Shown here: piece after piece, positions 27,290 through 36,041 of the stretch
How the letters are laid out: every line of letters begins with the position of its first letter
Numbering within the stretch: position 1 is the stretch's first letter
Source: Sphingobacterium sp. UBA4616
GTDB lineage: Bacteria > Bacteroidota > Bacteroidia > Sphingobacteriales > Sphingobacteriaceae
Assembly: GCA_002386525.1 (NCBI GenBank)
Contig: DGIS01000005.1
Location: forward strand, 106,253-170,252
Direction: 5' to 3'
DNA: 64,000 nucleotides
Notes under the pieces: model-generated
What the model was told of the DNA's origin: nothing
Databases searched by the model: none
Seen by the model: only the letters and a program-made list of their open reading frames with translations
Made by a program: the position numbers and the translations under genes

Positions 27290-27763
27290 TCAGTCACATT
27301 TACTGGGGATCACCAGCACCGGGCAGGTGGATTTACGAATAACCGATTCAGAGACAGAACCAGATATAAAATGATCAAAACCGGTCCGCCCGTTAGACCC
27401 CATGATAATCAGATCGGCAGACCATTCGTGCGATGCAGCCAGAATTTCTTCTTTAATAGATCCTATTCGATTAAACAAATAGACCTCACCAGCACCAGTA
27501 AACTCGCGGCTTATCTTCTCAAGATACTTTTGCGCATTGTCCTGTTCCATTTCCGAAACCTCCGGAACGATGATAGGCTGCTGCCCCAATAAGGGATCTG
27601 CGCCAAAATTGGCAGGAGAAGTAGGGGGGATAACGGTGACAAGTGCTACGGAGGCTCCAAATACTTGGGCCATTTCTTTCGCATAATGTATTGCCTTTTC
27701 AGCGCATGGCTCGTCGTCAACAGCGACTAATATCCTTTTGAATTTTGAATTTGTATTCTCCAT
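27290..27763 (-). CDS. Universal stress protein (UspA family)
   Basis: 157 aa from the ATG at 27763; the longer frame to 27835 adds 24 non-family residues. Single Usp domain: FKRILVAVDDEPCAEKAIHYA at the N-terminus and the ATP-binding G-x2-G-x9-G-S pattern in MGSNGRTGFDHFISGSVSES, ending CPVLVIPS. Likely cytoplasmic, ATP-binding and stress-induced; precise function unknown. Divergent from the NlpC/P60 gene with 72 bases between them. Confidence 0.93.
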   Translation of the reverse strand: MENTNSKFKRILVAVDDEPCAEKAIHYAKEMAQVFGASVALVTVIPPTSPANFGADPLLGQQPIIVPEVSEMEQDNAQKYLEKISREFTGAGEVYLFNRIGSIKEEILAASHEWSADLIIMGSNGRTGFDHFISGSVSESVIRKSTCPVLVIPSKCD

Positions 27764-27835
27764 ATCTGCTATTATTAATTTATCTTCGTCATATAATATA
27801 TAATCATAGATTGGACGATTTTGTTTTATTAGCAT

Positions 27836-28609
27836 ATGAAATATGGTATTTGTATACTTGCTCTCGTACCGTTACGTCTAGAACAGGCACATCGTAGCGA
27901 GATGGTTTCTCAGGTTTTGTTTGGAGAGCTTTTTGAAATTGTGGACGAGCAGGCGGATTGGACATCCATACGCTTATTGGAAACGGATTATTTGGGTTGG
28001 ATTCAAAACGGGCAGTTTCAAAAATTAGAGGACTCAGATAAGGAGCAATATTTTTTAGGAAGACGAACTGTGGTTGGAAGAGAGGGAGGGGTACTTTTGG
28101 GCGAGGCAACCCAACTGCAGCTCTGTCATGGGACCACGCTGTATCTAAATGAAGAGAACCGGACTAATCTGCCACTATTGGACTTGACTTATCAGGGAAG
28201 CATAAGTTTATTTTCGAAGGAATTAGTCGAAAGTGAGCTCCAGCAACTCGCCTTGAGTTACAAAGATGTACCGTATTTGTGGGGCGGCCGTTCGGAGTGG
28301 GGGATTGACTGTTCGGGTTTCTCGCAATTGATCTACAGCTGCTTTGGACTTTATTTGCCCCGCGATGCTTATCAGCAAGCGGAAAAAGGGGAGACCGTCG
28401 ACTTTATTTCAGAAATAAAGGTAGGTGATTTGGCGTTTTTTGACAATGCGCAAGGCCGGATTACTCACGTTGGTATTATGCTGGATCGCGATACCATTAT
28501 CCATGCTTCTGCAAAAGTCCGTGTGGACCGCATGGATTCAGAGGGTATTTTTAATGCGGAACTGAATCGCTATACACACAAACTCCGAATTGTTAAACGG
28601 TATAACTAA
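27836..28609 (+). CDS. NlpC/P60-family cysteine peptidase with SH3-like N-terminus
   Basis: 257 aa. The N-terminal 140 residues resemble SH3b domains (EIVDEQADWTSIRLLETDYLGWI), which bind peptidoglycan peptides. The catalytic NlpC/P60 domain has Cys159 (WGIDCSGFSQLIYS), His211 (ITHVGIML) and His223 (IIHAS). It probably cleaves the gamma-D-Glu-diamino-acid bond of wall peptides. No obvious signal peptide, so a recycling-type dipeptidyl peptidase VI role in the cytoplasm is possible. Confidence 0.93.
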   Translation: MKYGICILALVPLRLEQAHRSEMVSQVLFGELFEIVDEQADWTSIRLLETDYLGWIQNGQFQKLEDSDKEQYFLGRRTVVGREGGVLLGEATQLQLCHGTTLYLNEENRTNLPLLDLTYQGSISLFSKELVESELQQLALSYKDVPYLWGGRSEWGIDCSGFSQLIYSCFGLYLPRDAYQQAEKGETVDFISEIKVGDLAFFDNAQGRITHVGIMLDRDTIIHASAKVRVDRMDSEGIFNAELNRYTHKLRIVKRYN

Positions 28610-28616
28610 CATAGCA

Positions 28617-28652
28617 AAGGGCGATAAAATATTTTATCGCCCTTCCTTTTTC
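28617..28652. terminator. Terminator between the NlpC/P60 and beta-barrel genes
   Basis: Inverted repeat AAGGGCGATAAAAT / ATTTTATCGCCCTT followed by T-rich sequence; serves the forward gene and perhaps the converging one. Confidence 0.88.
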
Positions 28653-28669
28653 TATTTTTTTCGTTGAGA

Positions 28670-29308
28670 CTAGAATTTGAATGTCAAACCAAATTTAGCA
28701 GTATCGAAGAAGTTGTTAAAGCTATTGATGTTTGCATTAAATTCATTAGATGATTTAGCACCATCAACATCAACTTTTGATGTTCTGAATGACAATAAGT
28801 CAGTTAAACCAAAATTGATTGCAATTTTAGGCGTTACAAAGTAGTTGATACCCAAACCTGCGTTCGCACCGAAACCTTTTGTTTTAGCGATATCACTTGT
28901 GGTAGTTCCATTATTGATTTTTCCATCTTCTTGCGCATAACCAGCACCAAGTTGTGCATATGTTTTGAATCGTGAACCTAACTCAAGAAAGTAGTAACGT
29001 CCAAATGCACCTATACCGAATTGGTTGTTTTTTACATAGGATTCATTCGACTGATCTACGTTTTTTGTAGCTTTTTCATTACCAACGTTTACATCTAAAC
29101 CAACAGCAATCTTGTCAGAAACAAAGTAACCAACAGAAGGGTTGAAATTAAATGAATTTGTTTTTGTTTGATTAGTTTTGTCGTTTGAAGTATTAGCGGA
29201 TAAGTTACCTTCAACAATAACATCGCTCTTTTTGAAACCGAATTCTTGTGCTTGTGAAGCCAATGTCAAACCAGCTACAGCTGCTAATGTAAGTAAAATT
29301 TTTTTCAT
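28670..29308 (-). CDS. Outer-membrane beta-barrel protein (porin-like)
   Basis: 212 aa with a clear Sec signal (MKKILLTLAAVAGLTLASQAQ). The rest is a string of amphipathic strands with Gly/Asn turns (FNFNPSVGYFVSDKIAVGLDVNVG, GIGAFGRYYFLELGSRFKTYAQLGAGYA) ending with Phe (TAKFGLTFKF), the C-terminal aromatic expected for barrel insertion. About eight strands, OmpX/OmpW-size. Single gene with an A/T-rich upstream region; likely abundant. Function not known. Confidence 0.88.
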   Translation of the reverse strand: MKKILLTLAAVAGLTLASQAQEFGFKKSDVIVEGNLSANTSNDKTNQTKTNSFNFNPSVGYFVSDKIAVGLDVNVGNEKATKNVDQSNESYVKNNQFGIGAFGRYYFLELGSRFKTYAQLGAGYAQEDGKINNGTTTSDIAKTKGFGANAGLGINYFVTPKIAINFGLTDLLSFRTSKVDVDGAKSSNEFNANINSFNNFFDTAKFGLTFKF

Positions 29309-29617
29309 GTCTTTTTTATTTAAAAGTTGTTTAAATGTGCCAGTAATTACTTCCTGACTTTTTAAATTTGTTAGTCAAATATCGAAATCATATTTTATTT
29401 TTTTGTCATTGGATTGTCTAGATATTTGATATAATCGTAAATTATAGTGGATCAACACCTTAAAATTTAATATAATTTTATTTTTACAGATTCTATTTAA
29501 CGATAATGATATTGGGCTGACTTTTTGTTCTTTAATGTCAATTTTAAGTAAGAATAGAAAAAAAAGCCATTTGTCAATATTTGACAAATGGCTTTTTTAT
29601 GATTATCTAACTGGATG
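29309..29617. other. AT-rich intergenic region between dnaJ and the barrel gene
   Basis: It holds the dnaJ terminator at 29558-29600 and should hold the barrel gene's promoter. The nearest match (GATATTTG on the minus strand near 29373) differs from TAnnTTTG. A 70-codon antisense frame here is low-complexity and unconvincing. Confidence 0.5.
29558..29600 (-). terminator. Intrinsic terminator of grpE-dnaJ
   Basis: 18-bp inverted repeat (AAAAAAGCCATTTGTCAA and complement) with a 3-nt loop and a U-tract on the minus strand, 18 bases after the dnaJ stop. Confidence 0.92.
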
Positions 29618-30772
29618 TTACTCGAAATATTCTTTGATTCGCTCGAAGAATGACTTTTCACTTTTGCCAGGTTGAGGCTTAAAGTTCGGTGATTCTTTCA
29701 ATTTATTCAACAGTTCTTTTTCTTCGATAGATACAGCTTTTGGTGTCCATATATTAACATATACAAGCTGGTCTCCCTTGTGGTAAGAATTAACCTCAGG
29801 AATACCTTTTCCTTTTAACCGTAAAATTTTGCCGCCTTGTGTGCCGGGTTCAATTTTGATTTTCGCTTTTCCGTCTATTGTCGGAACTTCCACGCTGGTA
29901 CCTAATGTAGCATCTACAAAATTAATATAAAGATCATAGATGACATTTAGTCCGTCGCGTTTTAAACTTTCGTGTGCAACTTCTTCGATCAATATAATTA
30001 AATCTCCTGGTACACCACCACGCGGAGCCGCATTTCCCTTTCCGCTCATGGATAGTTGCATGCCTTCACTCACCCCTGCCGGAATATTGATGGAGATTGT
30101 TTCCTCGCCACGTTCAAGTCCTTCACCTCTACACGTTGTACATTTTGCTGTGATTTCTACGCCTTCACCATTACACGTAGGGCAAGTGCTTGTTGTTTGC
30201 ATTTGTCCTAAGATCGTATTGGTAACTCTTCTGACTGAGCCCGATCCACCACAGGTTTTACAGGTATGGAAAGAAGATTTATCTTTAGCACCCGATCCGT
30301 CACAGGTATGACAGACGACTTGCTTGTTGACTTTTACCTTTTTCTCAACGCCTTTGGCAATTTCTTCAAGCGTTAACTTAACTTTTATGCGTAAGTTGCT
30401 TCCTCTTGCTACGCGGCGTCCGCCACGCTGGCCACCGCCACCGCCAAAGAAACTTTCAAAGGGATGTCCTCCACCAAAGATATCACCAAATTGACTGAAT
30501 ATGTCTTCCATATTCATGCCGCCGCCACCGCCGAAACCACCGCTGGCAGAATTACCAGCATGTCCAAATTGGTCATAACGTTGACGTTTCTGTGGATTGC
30601 TCAAGATATCGTATGCCTCAGCAGCTTCCTTAAACTTTTCCTCAGCCTCATGGTCACCAGGATTTTTGTCCGGATGGTACTTTATCGCTAGTTTGCGATA
30701 CGCTGATTTAATCTCCTTCTCGTCCGCTGATCGCGAGACACCAAGTATATCGTAATAATCTCTTTTTGACAT
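29618..30772 (-). CDS. dnaJ: Chaperone DnaJ (Hsp40)
   Basis: 384 aa, co-chaperone that stimulates DnaK ATPase. J-domain with HPD in [11 protein letters not shown] (about 31-41), a Gly/Phe region ([15 protein letters not shown] to GGGGGQRGG), then four zinc-binding C-x2-C-x-G-x-G repeats ([32 protein letters not shown]) and the two substrate-binding domains. Complete. It is 10 bases downstream of grpE; dnaK is not in the window. Confidence 0.98.
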   Translation of the reverse strand: MSKRDYYDILGVSRSADEKEIKSAYRKLAIKYHPDKNPGDHEAEEKFKEAAEAYDILSNPQKRQRYDQFGHAGNSASGGFGGGGGMNMEDIFSQFGDIFGGGHPFESFFGGGGGQRGGRRVARGSNLRIKVKLTLEEIAKGVEKKVKVNKQVVCHTCDGSGAKDKSSFHTCKTCGGSGSVRRVTNTILGQMQTTSTCPTCNGEGVEITAKCTTCRGEGLERGEETISINIPAGVSEGMQLSMSGKGNAAPRGGVPGDLIILIEEVAHESLKRDGLNVIYDLYINFVDATLGTSVEVPTIDGKAKIKIEPGTQGGKILRLKGKGIPEVNSYHKGDQLVYVNIWTPKAVSIEEKELLNKLKESPNFKPQPGKSEKSFFERIKEYFE

Positions 30773-30782
30773 CGTCTTAATA

Positions 30783-31334
30783 TTATTGACCTATAACTAC
30801 TTTTGCGTGACGGATAACTTTGTCACCTAAGTAGTAACCTTTTTCGATCACGTCCACCACTTTATTTTTTAATTCTTCTGTAGCGGCAGGTATTGCTGTA
30901 ATAGCTTCTTGTAATTCAGGATCGAAATCTTGGTTTTTAACGTCCATTTCCTTTAATCCTAATTGCGATAATGTTTGTCTGAATTTATTGTTAACAATAT
31001 CCATTCCTGTTTTTACCGATTCAACATCAGTTGCAGTTTCCATGGCTGTTAATGCTCTGTCAAAATCATCCAATGTAGGCAACAACTTGCTGATGACATC
31101 TTTTCCAGCTGATTGAATCAATTCAACACGTTCTTTACTTGTACGTTTTCTATAATTGTCAAATTCGGCAGATAGACGAATGTACTTATCCTTTGCCTCT
31201 GCCAATTCTGCAGCCAGTTTATCTTCAGTAGACAGTTCTTCTGCTAGATTATCAGCAGGTAGTTCTTGTTGTTCAGAAGAATTTGTTTCTACTGGATCTT
31301 GGCTTTCATCGTAATAATTATCTTGCTCATTCAT
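30783..31334 (-). CDS. grpE: Nucleotide exchange factor GrpE
   Basis: 183 aa. An acidic, Gln/Glu-rich N-terminus (residues 1-35) leads into the long coiled coil ([30 protein letters not shown]) and the C-terminal wing with ending [12 protein letters not shown]. It releases ADP from DnaK. First gene of the grpE-dnaJ pair. No CIRCE element is visible upstream. Confidence 0.97.
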   Translation of the reverse strand: MNEQDNYYDESQDPVETNSSEQQELPADNLAEELSTEDKLAAELAEAKDKYIRLSAEFDNYRKRTSKERVELIQSAGKDVISKLLPTLDDFDRALTAMETATDVESVKTGMDIVNNKFRQTLSQLGLKEMDVKNQDFDPELQEAITAIPAATEELKNKVVDVIEKGYYLGDKVIRHAKVVIGQ

Positions 31335-31407
31335 ATCTTCAATGCTAAAATTAGATTCAAAAATTTACTCTATGCTTCGTTTGTCAAAGTTTTTGCCAAA
31401 CAATAAA

Positions 31408-31459
31408 ATTCCGACAGCTTGTCAGATTTTATTAAAAAAGCCTAACAATTTGTCGGAAT
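31408..31459. repeat. Long-looped inverted repeat between ftsE-like gene and grpE
   Basis: ATTCCGACA at 31408-31416 is mirrored by TGTCGGAAT at 31451-31459, with a smaller GACA/TGTC hairpin nested inside. On the minus strand it is followed by TTTTATT, so it may be a weak terminator for the ftsE-like gene. Confidence 0.5.
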
Positions 31460-31486
31460 CGGTATTTTTATATGTCAGTTTTCCGT

Positions 31487-32167
31487 CTAGATACTGACAT
31501 TGTCCTGTAATATACCATCGCCGGTTTTGATGATACGAGAAGGCATATTGCGGATAATGGTATAATCGTGTGTGGCCATCAATATGGCTGTTCCTGAGCT
31601 GGCAATGTCTCTTAGCAACAAGACAATTTCCTCTGATGTAGCAGGGTCCAGGTTACCTGTAGGCTCATCTGCCAAAATAATTTCTGGATTATTTAATAAG
31701 GCACGGGCAATCACAATACGTTGCTGTTCACCGCCAGAAAGTTCATGTGGCATCTTCTTTAATTTGGAGCGAAGTCCAACTTTTTCCAATACGTCCAATA
31801 TACGGCTATCGATCATTTTCTTGTCTTTCCAACCTGTTGCTTTAAGGGCAAATTCGAGGTTTTTCTCGATACTTCTATCCGATAAAAGGTGGAAGTCCTG
31901 AAAAACGATTCCCAGTTTTCTACGCAGGTAAGGAACATCATTTTCATGCAGTTTTTTTAAATCAAAACCAGCAATCATGCCCTCTCCATTACCAATGTAT
32001 AAGTCGCCGTAAATTATCTTTAACAAACTACTCTTTCCACTGCCGGACTGACCTATAAGGTAGATAAACTCGCCTTTGCCGATATTTAAATTTACATTGG
32101 ACAATACCAAATGTTTCTGTTGGAAGATGTCAACGTTCTTTAATGTAATAACTTTATTTTCAATCAT
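31487..32167 (-). CDS. ftsE: ABC ATPase, FtsE-like cell-division protein
   Basis: 226 aa ATP-binding cassette. Walker A IGQSGSGKSSLLK, Q-loop VFQDFHLLSDRS, signature LSGGEQQRIVIARALL, Walker B IILADEPTGNL and switch His in MATHDY are all intact. The insertion-free FtsE-like layout and a solitary location fit FtsE, which with FtsX controls wall hydrolases at the septum; ftsX is not adjacent. A LolD-like export ATPase is the alternative. It is 5 bases after a small unknown gene. Confidence 0.83.
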   Translation of the reverse strand: MIENKVITLKNVDIFQQKHLVLSNVNLNIGKGEFIYLIGQSGSGKSSLLKIIYGDLYIGNGEGMIAGFDLKKLHENDVPYLRRKLGIVFQDFHLLSDRSIEKNLEFALKATGWKDKKMIDSRILDVLEKVGLRSKLKKMPHELSGGEQQRIVIARALLNNPEIILADEPTGNLDPATSEEIVLLLRDIASSGTAILMATHDYTIIRNMPSRIIKTGDGILQDNVSI

Positions 32168-32172
32168 GGAAG

Positions 32173-32376
32173 CTAAAATTCTAATTTTTTAATTTGTCCA
32201 AAAGGCATTTCTCTGACCAGTTGCATGATATACGCTGCCTTTTCTCCTAATCCGATCTTATCAAGTGATTTGTCCGGGCGGTCGACTCTAAAATATGCAA
32301 GCAAGGTGAAGGCATCATCTCTTAGTTGTACATAATCAGGGATTTTGGCGACACCTTTTACTTTAATGATATACAT
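32173..32376 (-). CDS. Small protein of unknown function (67 aa)
   Basis: Sequence begins MYIIKVKGVAKIPDYVQLRDD and ends MPFGQIKKLEF; soluble, no signal peptide, no Cys. Five bases upstream of the ftsE-like gene and transcribed with it. The compact composition and tight spacing support a real gene. I do not recognise a family. Confidence 0.75.
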   Translation of the reverse strand: MYIIKVKGVAKIPDYVQLRDDAFTLLAYFRVDRPDKSLDKIGLGEKAAYIMQLVREMPFGQIKKLEF

Positions 32377-32431
32377 AGATTCAAAGTTAGTATTTTTAAT
32401 GCAATTTCTTTACTACGAATTTAAAGGAAGC

Positions 32432-33445
32432 TTAACGGTTGGCAAATAGAAAATCAAGCGTATTCACACCGTCAGCGTAATCATCCAGCGATGGACTTTG
32501 GCTTTCGCCAAAATGAAAAACGGGAGACGGCACTTCTAATGGCAGTTTGGATACAATACATTGGATGTTTTCTTGCGCTAATATCAGTTTATTTTCGACT
32601 TCAGCAACTGTTTCGTAAGTTTCATAATAAACCACAGCAAGGGGAGAAGCTGTTTTCTCGTCTTCTTTGAGCAATAAAAATCCGTTATCAAAATGCTTAT
32701 CGCCATTGATCAGATAGATGGATTTGTTGTAGTCGTAATTGTTGGTATATTTAAAATGCGCTGTCACATTGTTGAATATCGCTATACCCTCAAAAAACTG
32801 CGCTATTGGATAATTTTTTGGTATAAATATTTTGGATATAGAGCGGCAACCCAGTCCAAAGTAATCGAAAATATCATGCCCAAGAGCTTCCAGCTGGCTA
32901 GGAGATTCCGCGCCCCCCAGTACAGCAACGCTATTTCGATTGCGGCGGATGATATGCGGCTTGGTACCAAAGTAGTAATCGAAATAGCGGGCACTATTGT
33001 TAGATCCCGTTGCGATGACCAGGTCGAAATCTTTTAATCGGTCAACAATTTCAAAAGCATCGCCAAAATACGGGTCAATTTTATCCAGCAGACCCAGTAC
33101 ATAGGCCGTCAGTCCCGCGTCGTCAGAGGATACTTTTATCTTGGCTTTAAAGCCACTGATCAGAACAGCGAGGATATCATGGAATCCGACTAAAGGTATA
33201 TTGCCAGCAAGAATTAATCCTACAGTTTTTGTCGAATGCGTATCTGGGTATGGCGCCAACCAATGCGTAAGTTTCTCTATGGTAAGATTTTCTGCAATTG
33301 CCTGTAGCGCGCGTTCAACATTTTGTGGAGTATACCAGGGGTTTTTATGTTGGGCAGATTGGATGATCTGACTGGATTCTTCAGATGGCAGTTGAAGCTG
33401 CTCGCCTAATTTTACAAATGCATTTATTCGTTGTTCCTTTGTCAA
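32432..33445 (-). CDS. Acyl-CoA/acyl-ACP reductase (LuxC family)
   Basis: 337 aa NAD(P)H-dependent fatty-acyl reductase. The nucleotide-binding part has TVGLILAGNIPLVGFHDILAVLISG and KAKIKVSSDD, and VIATGSNNSARYFDYYFG plus RRNRNSVAVLGG match the LuxC/aldehyde-dehydrogenase-like fold. Catalytic Cys may be in GLGCRSISKIFIP. It would give acyl aldehydes, but no luciferase or aldehyde-using gene is near. Divergent from the ferredoxin gene, a possible electron-carrier link. Confidence 0.88.
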   Translation of the reverse strand: MTKEQRINAFVKLGEQLQLPSEESSQIIQSAQHKNPWYTPQNVERALQAIAENLTIEKLTHWLAPYPDTHSTKTVGLILAGNIPLVGFHDILAVLISGFKAKIKVSSDDAGLTAYVLGLLDKIDPYFGDAFEIVDRLKDFDLVIATGSNNSARYFDYYFGTKPHIIRRNRNSVAVLGGAESPSQLEALGHDIFDYFGLGCRSISKIFIPKNYPIAQFFEGIAIFNNVTAHFKYTNNYDYNKSIYLINGDKHFDNGFLLLKEDEKTASPLAVVYYETYETVAEVENKLILAQENIQCIVSKLPLEVPSPVFHFGESQSPSLDDYADGVNTLDFLFANR

Positions 33446-33470
33446 AATATTAAAATTTTAAAAGATGAAT

Positions 33471-33484
33471 ACACAAATTTGTGT
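33471..33484. promoter_or_regulatory. 14-bp palindrome in the acyl-reductase/ferredoxin divergent region
   Basis: ACACAAATTTGTGT is a perfect palindrome directly followed by TATATTTG (33485-33492), a match to the forward -7 element. It could be an operator acting on either divergent gene. Confidence 0.5.
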
Positions 33485-33601
33485 TATATTTGTGCTGTTA
33501 ACATTAATCAACGTGAATCAACTAGCCTTATTGTACAATTCGACTTTGTTTCATATTGATAATGCAAAAATAGTTTATTTATCATAATTGTGAGGTTATA
33601 A

Positions 33602-33952
33602 ATGGCGATTAAAATTACAGACGAATGCATTAACTGTGGTGCTTGCGAACCGGAATGCCCAAATAATGCAATATACGATGCTGGTGTAACTTGGAAATTC
33701 TCAGATGGGACGGCTTTGGACGGGATTATTGATTTTGGCGACGGCGTTACACTCGATGCCAATGAGTCTCAGGAAGCAATCTCAAATGAAGTCTATTATA
33801 TTGTTTCGGATAAATGTACAGAATGTGTAGGTTTCCATGATGAGCCTCAATGTGCAGCGGTTTGCCCTGTAGATTGTTGTGTGGACGACGAAGATGTGCG
33901 TGAGTCTAACGACGAGCTTTTAGCGAAAAAATCTTGGTTACACGCGGAATAA
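33602..33952 (+). CDS. 2[4Fe-4S] ferredoxin
   Basis: 116 aa. First cluster motif C-x2-C-x2-C-x3-C-P in CINCGACEPECPNN (residues 9-22); second, with the longer spacing of Chromatium-type ferredoxins, in CTECVGFHDEPQCAAVCPVDCC. Between them is a 45-residue insert typical of Bacteroidota ferredoxins. Cytoplasmic low-potential electron carrier; partner unknown, though the divergent LuxC-type reductase is adjacent. A terminator follows at 33978. Confidence 0.95.
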   Translation: MAIKITDECINCGACEPECPNNAIYDAGVTWKFSDGTALDGIIDFGDGVTLDANESQEAISNEVYYIVSDKCTECVGFHDEPQCAAVCPVDCCVDDEDVRESNDELLAKKSWLHAE

Positions 33953-33977
33953 GTTTATTGCTCCGTAAAAAATATTG

Positions 33978-34009
33978 GGCAGGAGAAGAAATTTTCCTGC
34001 CTTTTTTTG
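33978..34009 (+). terminator. Intrinsic terminator after ferredoxin
   Basis: 10-bp stem (GGCAGGAGAA with TTTTCCTGCC) closed by a GAAA tetraloop, followed by seven T. Confidence 0.93.
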
Positions 34010-34071
34010 TGGCCTCGAATTTAGAGAAATCGATATTTTGTTGCGAAACATGGCTATTTGGAATAATAATA

Positions 34072-34102
34072 TTTGCAAAAGCATAGTATTTTTTTATTTT
34101 TG
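34072..34102 (+). promoter_or_regulatory. Promoter of the dicarboxylate symporter gene
   Basis: -33 TTTG (34072-34075), 19-nt spacer, -7 TATTTTTG (34095-34102): a full Bacteroidota consensus. Predicted leader about 20 nt. Confidence 0.75.
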
Positions 34103-34128
34103 TTCTTTTGACCATTAAAATCTTTTAA

Positions 34129-35565
34129 ATGTTAAAAACCAAAATAGGGTTGATGACCCTAATCACAGTTACATTAGCTTGTATCATTGCTGTATTATAC
34201 GAATTTGATGTTGTAGGCTTTTCGCATGAATTTCTAATGGCTGTCCGTTGGATAGTTGCTACCGTTCTGGTTGTCAATGCGCTTTTTAAGAAAAATTTGA
34301 CCACCTGGATTTTGACCTGTATGATTATCGGGATCTTCGTTGGGTTGGATTTTCCAAATCTGGCAATTTCCTTGCAACCTTTAAGTAAAGGATTTATCAA
34401 ATTGGTCAAGACAATTGTTGGACCGATTCTCTTTGCTACCCTTGTTTATGGAATTGCAGGACATTCCGATTTAAAGCAAGTGGGACGTATGGCATGGAAA
34501 TCTATGTTGTATTTCTTCTGTGCTACAACATGCGCTATTTTTATCGGTTTAGGCGCTATTAATCTGACTCGGGCAGGCGTGGGGGTTGATGTTGCCCATA
34601 TGCCGCATGAAGAACTTCCTGCTCCCAAAGAAAGCATGGATGAGCATATCCTTAAAACACTTCCTGACCATGTGCATCCCGTTTATAAATTTACTTCTTT
34701 TATACGTGACCTGTTTCCAGAAAACATTGTAAAATCTGTTGCTGATAATCAGGTTTTGCAGATTGTAGTCTTTTCGGTTTTATTCGGTATCGGATTGGCG
34801 ATGGTGGATGAAAAGAAGCGTAAACCTTTGGTAGATTTTACCGAGAGCATGTCTGAAGCGATGTTTAAATTTACAAACATCATTATGTATTTTGCCCCAA
34901 TAGGGGTTGGTGCAGCTATGGCTTATACCGTAGGGCATCTTGGTGTCGACATCTTAAAGAATCTCTTCATGTTATTGGCTACGCTGTATTTCGCTTTGCT
35001 CTGCTTTTTATGTCTGGTACTTCTCCCTGTCGCACTTTACCTGAAAATCCCTGTCAAACGGTTTATCAATGCAATTAAGGAACCTGTTTCGATTGCATTT
35101 GCGACAACGAGTTCAGATGCAGCGTTACCGAAAGCAATGAGTGCGATGGAAAAATTTGGTGTCCCACGTAAAATTGTGTCATTTGTCATTCCTACTGGAT
35201 ATAGCTTTAATCTGGATGGTACATCCCTTTACCTCTCATTAGCAGCAATTTTTGTGGCCCAGGCTGCAGGTATACATTTGTCATTTGGCCATCAGCTGAT
35301 GATTGCCTTTACATTGATGATCACATCAAAAGGCGTTGCCGCTGTTCCAAGAGCTTCATTAATTATTTTGATTGCTACAGCTGATCAGTTTGGATTGCCT
35401 ACATTTGTTATAGCTGCAATTTTGGGTATTGATGAATTGATGGACATGGCCCGCACATCGGTAAATGTTGTGGGAAACTGTCTTGCAACGGTTGTTGTCG
35501 CTAAATGGGAAGGAGAGTTTGATGAAGAAGCTCCTTATCGTGAAGATACAGAAGAACTGGTCTAG
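34129..35565 (+). CDS. Dicarboxylate/amino acid:cation symporter (DctA/GltP, SLC1 family)
   Basis: 478 aa. Inner-membrane Na+/H+-coupled importer of C4-dicarboxylates or glutamate/aspartate. Hairpin-loop serine-rich motif FATTSSDAALPKAM, the NMDGT-equivalent NLDGTSLYLSLAAIF and the C-terminal DELMDMARTSVNVVGNCLATVVV are conserved. The N-terminal 80 residues add two extra predicted helices compared with short family members. Single gene with its own promoter and terminator. Substrate choice between dicarboxylate and acidic amino acid is open. Confidence 0.93.
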   Translation: MLKTKIGLMTLITVTLACIIAVLYEFDVVGFSHEFLMAVRWIVATVLVVNALFKKNLTTWILTCMIIGIFVGLDFPNLAISLQPLSKGFIKLVKTIVGPILFATLVYGIAGHSDLKQVGRMAWKSMLYFFCATTCAIFIGLGAINLTRAGVGVDVAHMPHEELPAPKESMDEHILKTLPDHVHPVYKFTSFIRDLFPENIVKSVADNQVLQIVVFSVLFGIGLAMVDEKKRKPLVDFTESMSEAMFKFTNIIMYFAPIGVGAAMAYTVGHLGVDILKNLFMLLATLYFALLCFLCLVLLPVALYLKIPVKRFINAIKEPVSIAFATTSSDAALPKAMSAMEKFGVPRKIVSFVIPTGYSFNLDGTSLYLSLAAIFVAQAAGIHLSFGHQLMIAFTLMITSKGVAAVPRASLIILIATADQFGLPTFVIAAILGIDELMDMARTSVNVVGNCLATVVVAKWEGEFDEEAPYREDTEELV

Positions 35566-35603
35566 AAAAGTATAGGGACTGGTAAAATAATTAGTCTACC
35601 ACT

Positions 35604-35644
35604 AAAAAGGCAGTTTTAACCGAGGTTAAGACTGCCTTTTTTAT
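35604..35644. terminator. Bidirectional terminator, symporter gene and ychJ-like gene
   Basis: 18-bp stem (AAAAAGGCAGTTTTAACC, one G-T pair) with a 2-nt centre, T-tract at each end; overlaps the stop of the ychJ-like gene. Confidence 0.9.
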
Positions 35645-36030
35645 TATTTTACTGTGCCCTCTACATAGTACCAGAGGTCACCTTGTTTTTTGAAGGTAGA
35701 CTTTTCATGGTGAACCTGCACGTGCATCTGTGCATCCAGATAATGTGCTTCGAACTCGACGGTATGGAGCGTAGATTTAAGAATATTAAGCTGCATCCAT
35801 TTGTTCTCCATTGCCCATTGTCCGATGGCCTGTTTATTTTGAAACCTCCTTGTCGAGGGATGAAATGTATGGTATAAAAAATCGATTTCCTTTTTTACAA
35901 AGGCACTATAACGCGCGCGCATTAACGCCTCTGCTGTACTGGCTTTGGCATGGAAACGATGTACTTGTCGGCAGCATTCACCATAGGTAATACCCGTGCC
36001 ACAGGGGCATAAATCGGCTGATTCTATCAC
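35644..36030 (-). CDS. YchJ-like protein with SEC-C zinc motif (UPF0225)
   Basis: 128 aa. N-terminal SEC-C-like Cys cluster CPCGTGITYGECC and the family core AEALMRARYSAFVKKEIDFLYHTFHPSTR, followed by an NTF2-like beta sheet ending YYVEGTVK. Function of YchJ proteins is unknown. It begins 11 bases after metQ, so it may be the last gene of the metNIQ transcript. Confidence 0.92.
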   Translation of the reverse strand: MIESADLCPCGTGITYGECCRQVHRFHAKASTAEALMRARYSAFVKKEIDFLYHTFHPSTRRFQNKQAIGQWAMENKWMQLNILKSTLHTVEFEAHYLDAQMHVQVHHEKSTFKKQGDLWYYVEGTVK

Positions 36031-36041
36031 TTTTCTAAATT

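Noticed and set aside
29375..29587. 70-codon antisense frame between dnaJ and the barrel gene
   Set aside because: Begins within the dnaJ terminator and is low-complexity Ile/Lys/Asn; AT-rich intergenic DNA produces such frames.
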